This document shows positions 62,534 through 64,000 of a stretch of DNA of 64,000 bases, in pieces. The notes beneath the pieces were generated by a model. The model made no database searches and was not told where the DNA came from. It was given only the letters and a program-made list of their open reading frames with translations. The stretch spans positions 1 through 64,000 of the forward strand of contig CAUYUJ010014620.1 in assembly GCA_963575745.1 (NCBI GenBank), given 5' to 3'. Source of the DNA: Prorocentrum cordatum. Its lineage: Eukaryota > Sar > Dinophyceae > Prorocentrales > Prorocentraceae. Numbering within the stretch: the stretch's first letter is position 1; each line of letters opens with the position of its first letter. The translations under genes were made by a program, and so were the position numbers.

Positions 62534-63243
62534 CGTGATGCCCGCGGGCCGCGGGGGGCCCACGAAGCCATGGGGACCGTCCAGGAAATCCCATATAATC
62601 AAAGAAGAACGTGCCCCCAGCTCGAGGGCAAAAAACCCACGCCCATAATAACCACCCCGACACGGGACGCAAAAAGACATACTAGTACTATAGGTTCTCC
62701 TTGGAGGCGCGCGTTCGAGCTCAACATCTAGTATACCCATCTTGTAGTATATCGTTTCCCGAGCGGTGTGGCCAGAAAGCGCCCGCCAAGACGCATATAT
62801 TGAAAGATTTCTAGGTGCGCGCGTCGCCCCTGGGGGGCGACGCACATATAATATGAGTATGTCGGGGTGACGCCGACGCGACACGCGAAGTCGTTTAGCA
62901 AACGCGTTCCAGGAAAGAATCGAGCAGGGCAGGGCCGTTTCATAAACGCCCGGGGCCATCTGGCAAATGCCAATTATCGGGTCCGGGTGGTTCTTGCTCC
63001 CTGGACCAGCTCCAGCCAGATCCACACTCCTCATCGACTGCGCCTGCCGCACCTGGCTGGAACGCCTGGGAAACCCTGGGCAACGCATGACGGGGTATGC
63101 CTCCAATGTGGGGGTACGGCCGCCATTTGAAATTATCATTATTCTTCTGGGCGCCTGCGGCGGAAACTGGAGGGATGGAGGGTCGAAGTTTAATCTGCGC
63201 CTGCCGCGCCTGGCTGGAACGCTCTGGCGAGGTACAAGCTTAG
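62534..63243. other. Intergenic, no gene recognised
   Basis: Mixed unique sequence. The phrase cgcctgccgcacctggctgg, aacgcctggg at 63,040 and its relative at 63,198 form a loose two-copy repeat. Confidence 0.5.
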
Positions 63244-63672
63244 AGGCCTCCCAGATGGGGTCCGAGCAGACAGATGGGGTCGAAGGACCGCGCCGCATCG
63301 CAAATGATGTATCGGCGACCTCTGCGATGCATCGGCGACCTCTGCGATGCATCAGCGACGTCGGCGTGGGGAAACACGGGCTCCACATCGAGCCGCATCG
63401 TCGATGCATCGGCGATGCGGCGCGATCCTCCGACCCCATCTACTCGGACCCCATCTGGCTTAGCTGCCCCGATACGCAACACGCAACACGTAGCGTATTG
63501 ATACGGAGCGCAGCACGTACCCTGAAAACGTAGGTCTCACGCGATGCGCTCGCCAAAGCGTGGGCCAATACGTTGAGTCAACACGCAGCGTATTGACACG
63601 GACGCTTTGAGCACGGTACGTGTTGCGTATCAAAAAGTGCGTATCGAGGCAGCTAAGCCATCTGGGAGGCCT
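63244..63672 (+). mobile_element. Family C TIR element, copy C3, interrupted by element D
   Basis: The left end AGGCCTCCCAGATGGGGTCC is matched by GGACCCCATCTGG at 63,446-63,458 plus GAGGCCT at 63,666-63,672, once the nested element and one copy of its duplication are removed. The core is cgtggggaaacacgggctcc, acatcgagccgc with cgatgcatcgg motifs. Confidence 0.85.
63451..63665 (+). mobile_element. Element D: 199-bp TIR element nested in C3 (63,459-63,657)
   Basis: The ends CTTAGCTGCCCCGATACGCA and TGCGTATCGAGGCAGCTAAG differ at one position. The flanking 8-bp duplication CCATCTGG is perfect (63,451-63,458; 63,658-63,665). The interior has repeats of aacacgtagcgtattgata and cgcagcgtattgacacgga. 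Non-coding; hAT-like by TIR and duplication size. Confidence 0.93.
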
Positions 63673-64000
63673 ACTCCAAATCCCTGATTCATCGACCCCC
63701 TCCTAAAAAACCAAACCCCCCTCCAAATGCGACCTAATATTCCCCCCCTCTTCGACGGGGCGCCTTTCCAAACTGGACCCCCTAAGCTCCAATCCAACGA
63801 AGGCGCCCTAATAAACCGGACCCCCCCAGTTGCACAAAGGGCGCCTTACAGAACCGGACCCGGGGGACGATTACTAAGGGATTTGGGATAGAAAGCTGCT
63901 CTCACGATGGCGGGCGGGGATCGCGGTGCGGGCCACGGAGAACCTGTGGGCTCCACGGGAGCCCGCTGCTCTGCTCCTCGTTCGCGCTGCCCCACTTGCC
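63673..64000. other. Intergenic; GGCGCCTT repeat
   Basis: Three loose copies of ggcgccttnncaaaccggac about 45-60 bp apart (63,768-63,865). Nothing else recognised up to the window edge. Confidence 0.55.

Overview
The window reads as dinoflagellate nuclear DNA. It is GC-rich and gene-sparse, and saturated with microsatellites, minisatellites and small terminal-inverted-repeat (TIR) elements. The few convincing coding blocks are split by low-complexity introns, and from memory they resemble multicopy protein families typical of dinoflagellate gene sets. The high GC suggests a Prorocentrum-like species, but that is inference. I see no rRNA, tRNA, CRISPR array, bacterial operon or spliced-leader relic.

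Layout. 1-37.39 kb: intergenic mosaic of tandem repeats, purine/pyrimidine tracts and at least seven small TIR families; no convincing gene. 37.40-57.27 kb: one 19.9 kb unit bounded by inverted termini and a perfect 6-bp direct duplication (GTAATC). Its left part carries a small cysteine-containing ORF, a long ORF of a probable dinoflagellate-specific family, a degenerate methyltransferase-like exon, and a cytosine-C5 DNA methyltransferase with its key motifs intact. Inserted just downstream is a second unit, 44,085-55,023, with 1.6-1.75 kb inverted arms that contain hairpin modules. Between those arms lie at least five exons of a hAT-like transposase, with candidate D, D and E residues and one in-frame stop. 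57.27-64.0 kb: a GC-rich block that may hold eroded minus-strand coding sequence, then more tandem repeats and TIR elements.

How it fits together. The best candidate for an undescribed system is the 20 kb unit: a probable large DNA transposon that carries its own DNA methyltransferase and has itself been invaded by a long-TIR hAT-like transposon. Elsewhere the most informative structure is a family of eight elements (consensus end TTAGGTCGGGC), seven with 8-bp target duplications. Several families serve as containers in which minisatellites have expanded, and at least two clear nested insertions give relative ages. All homology statements are from reading and memory; no database search was run.
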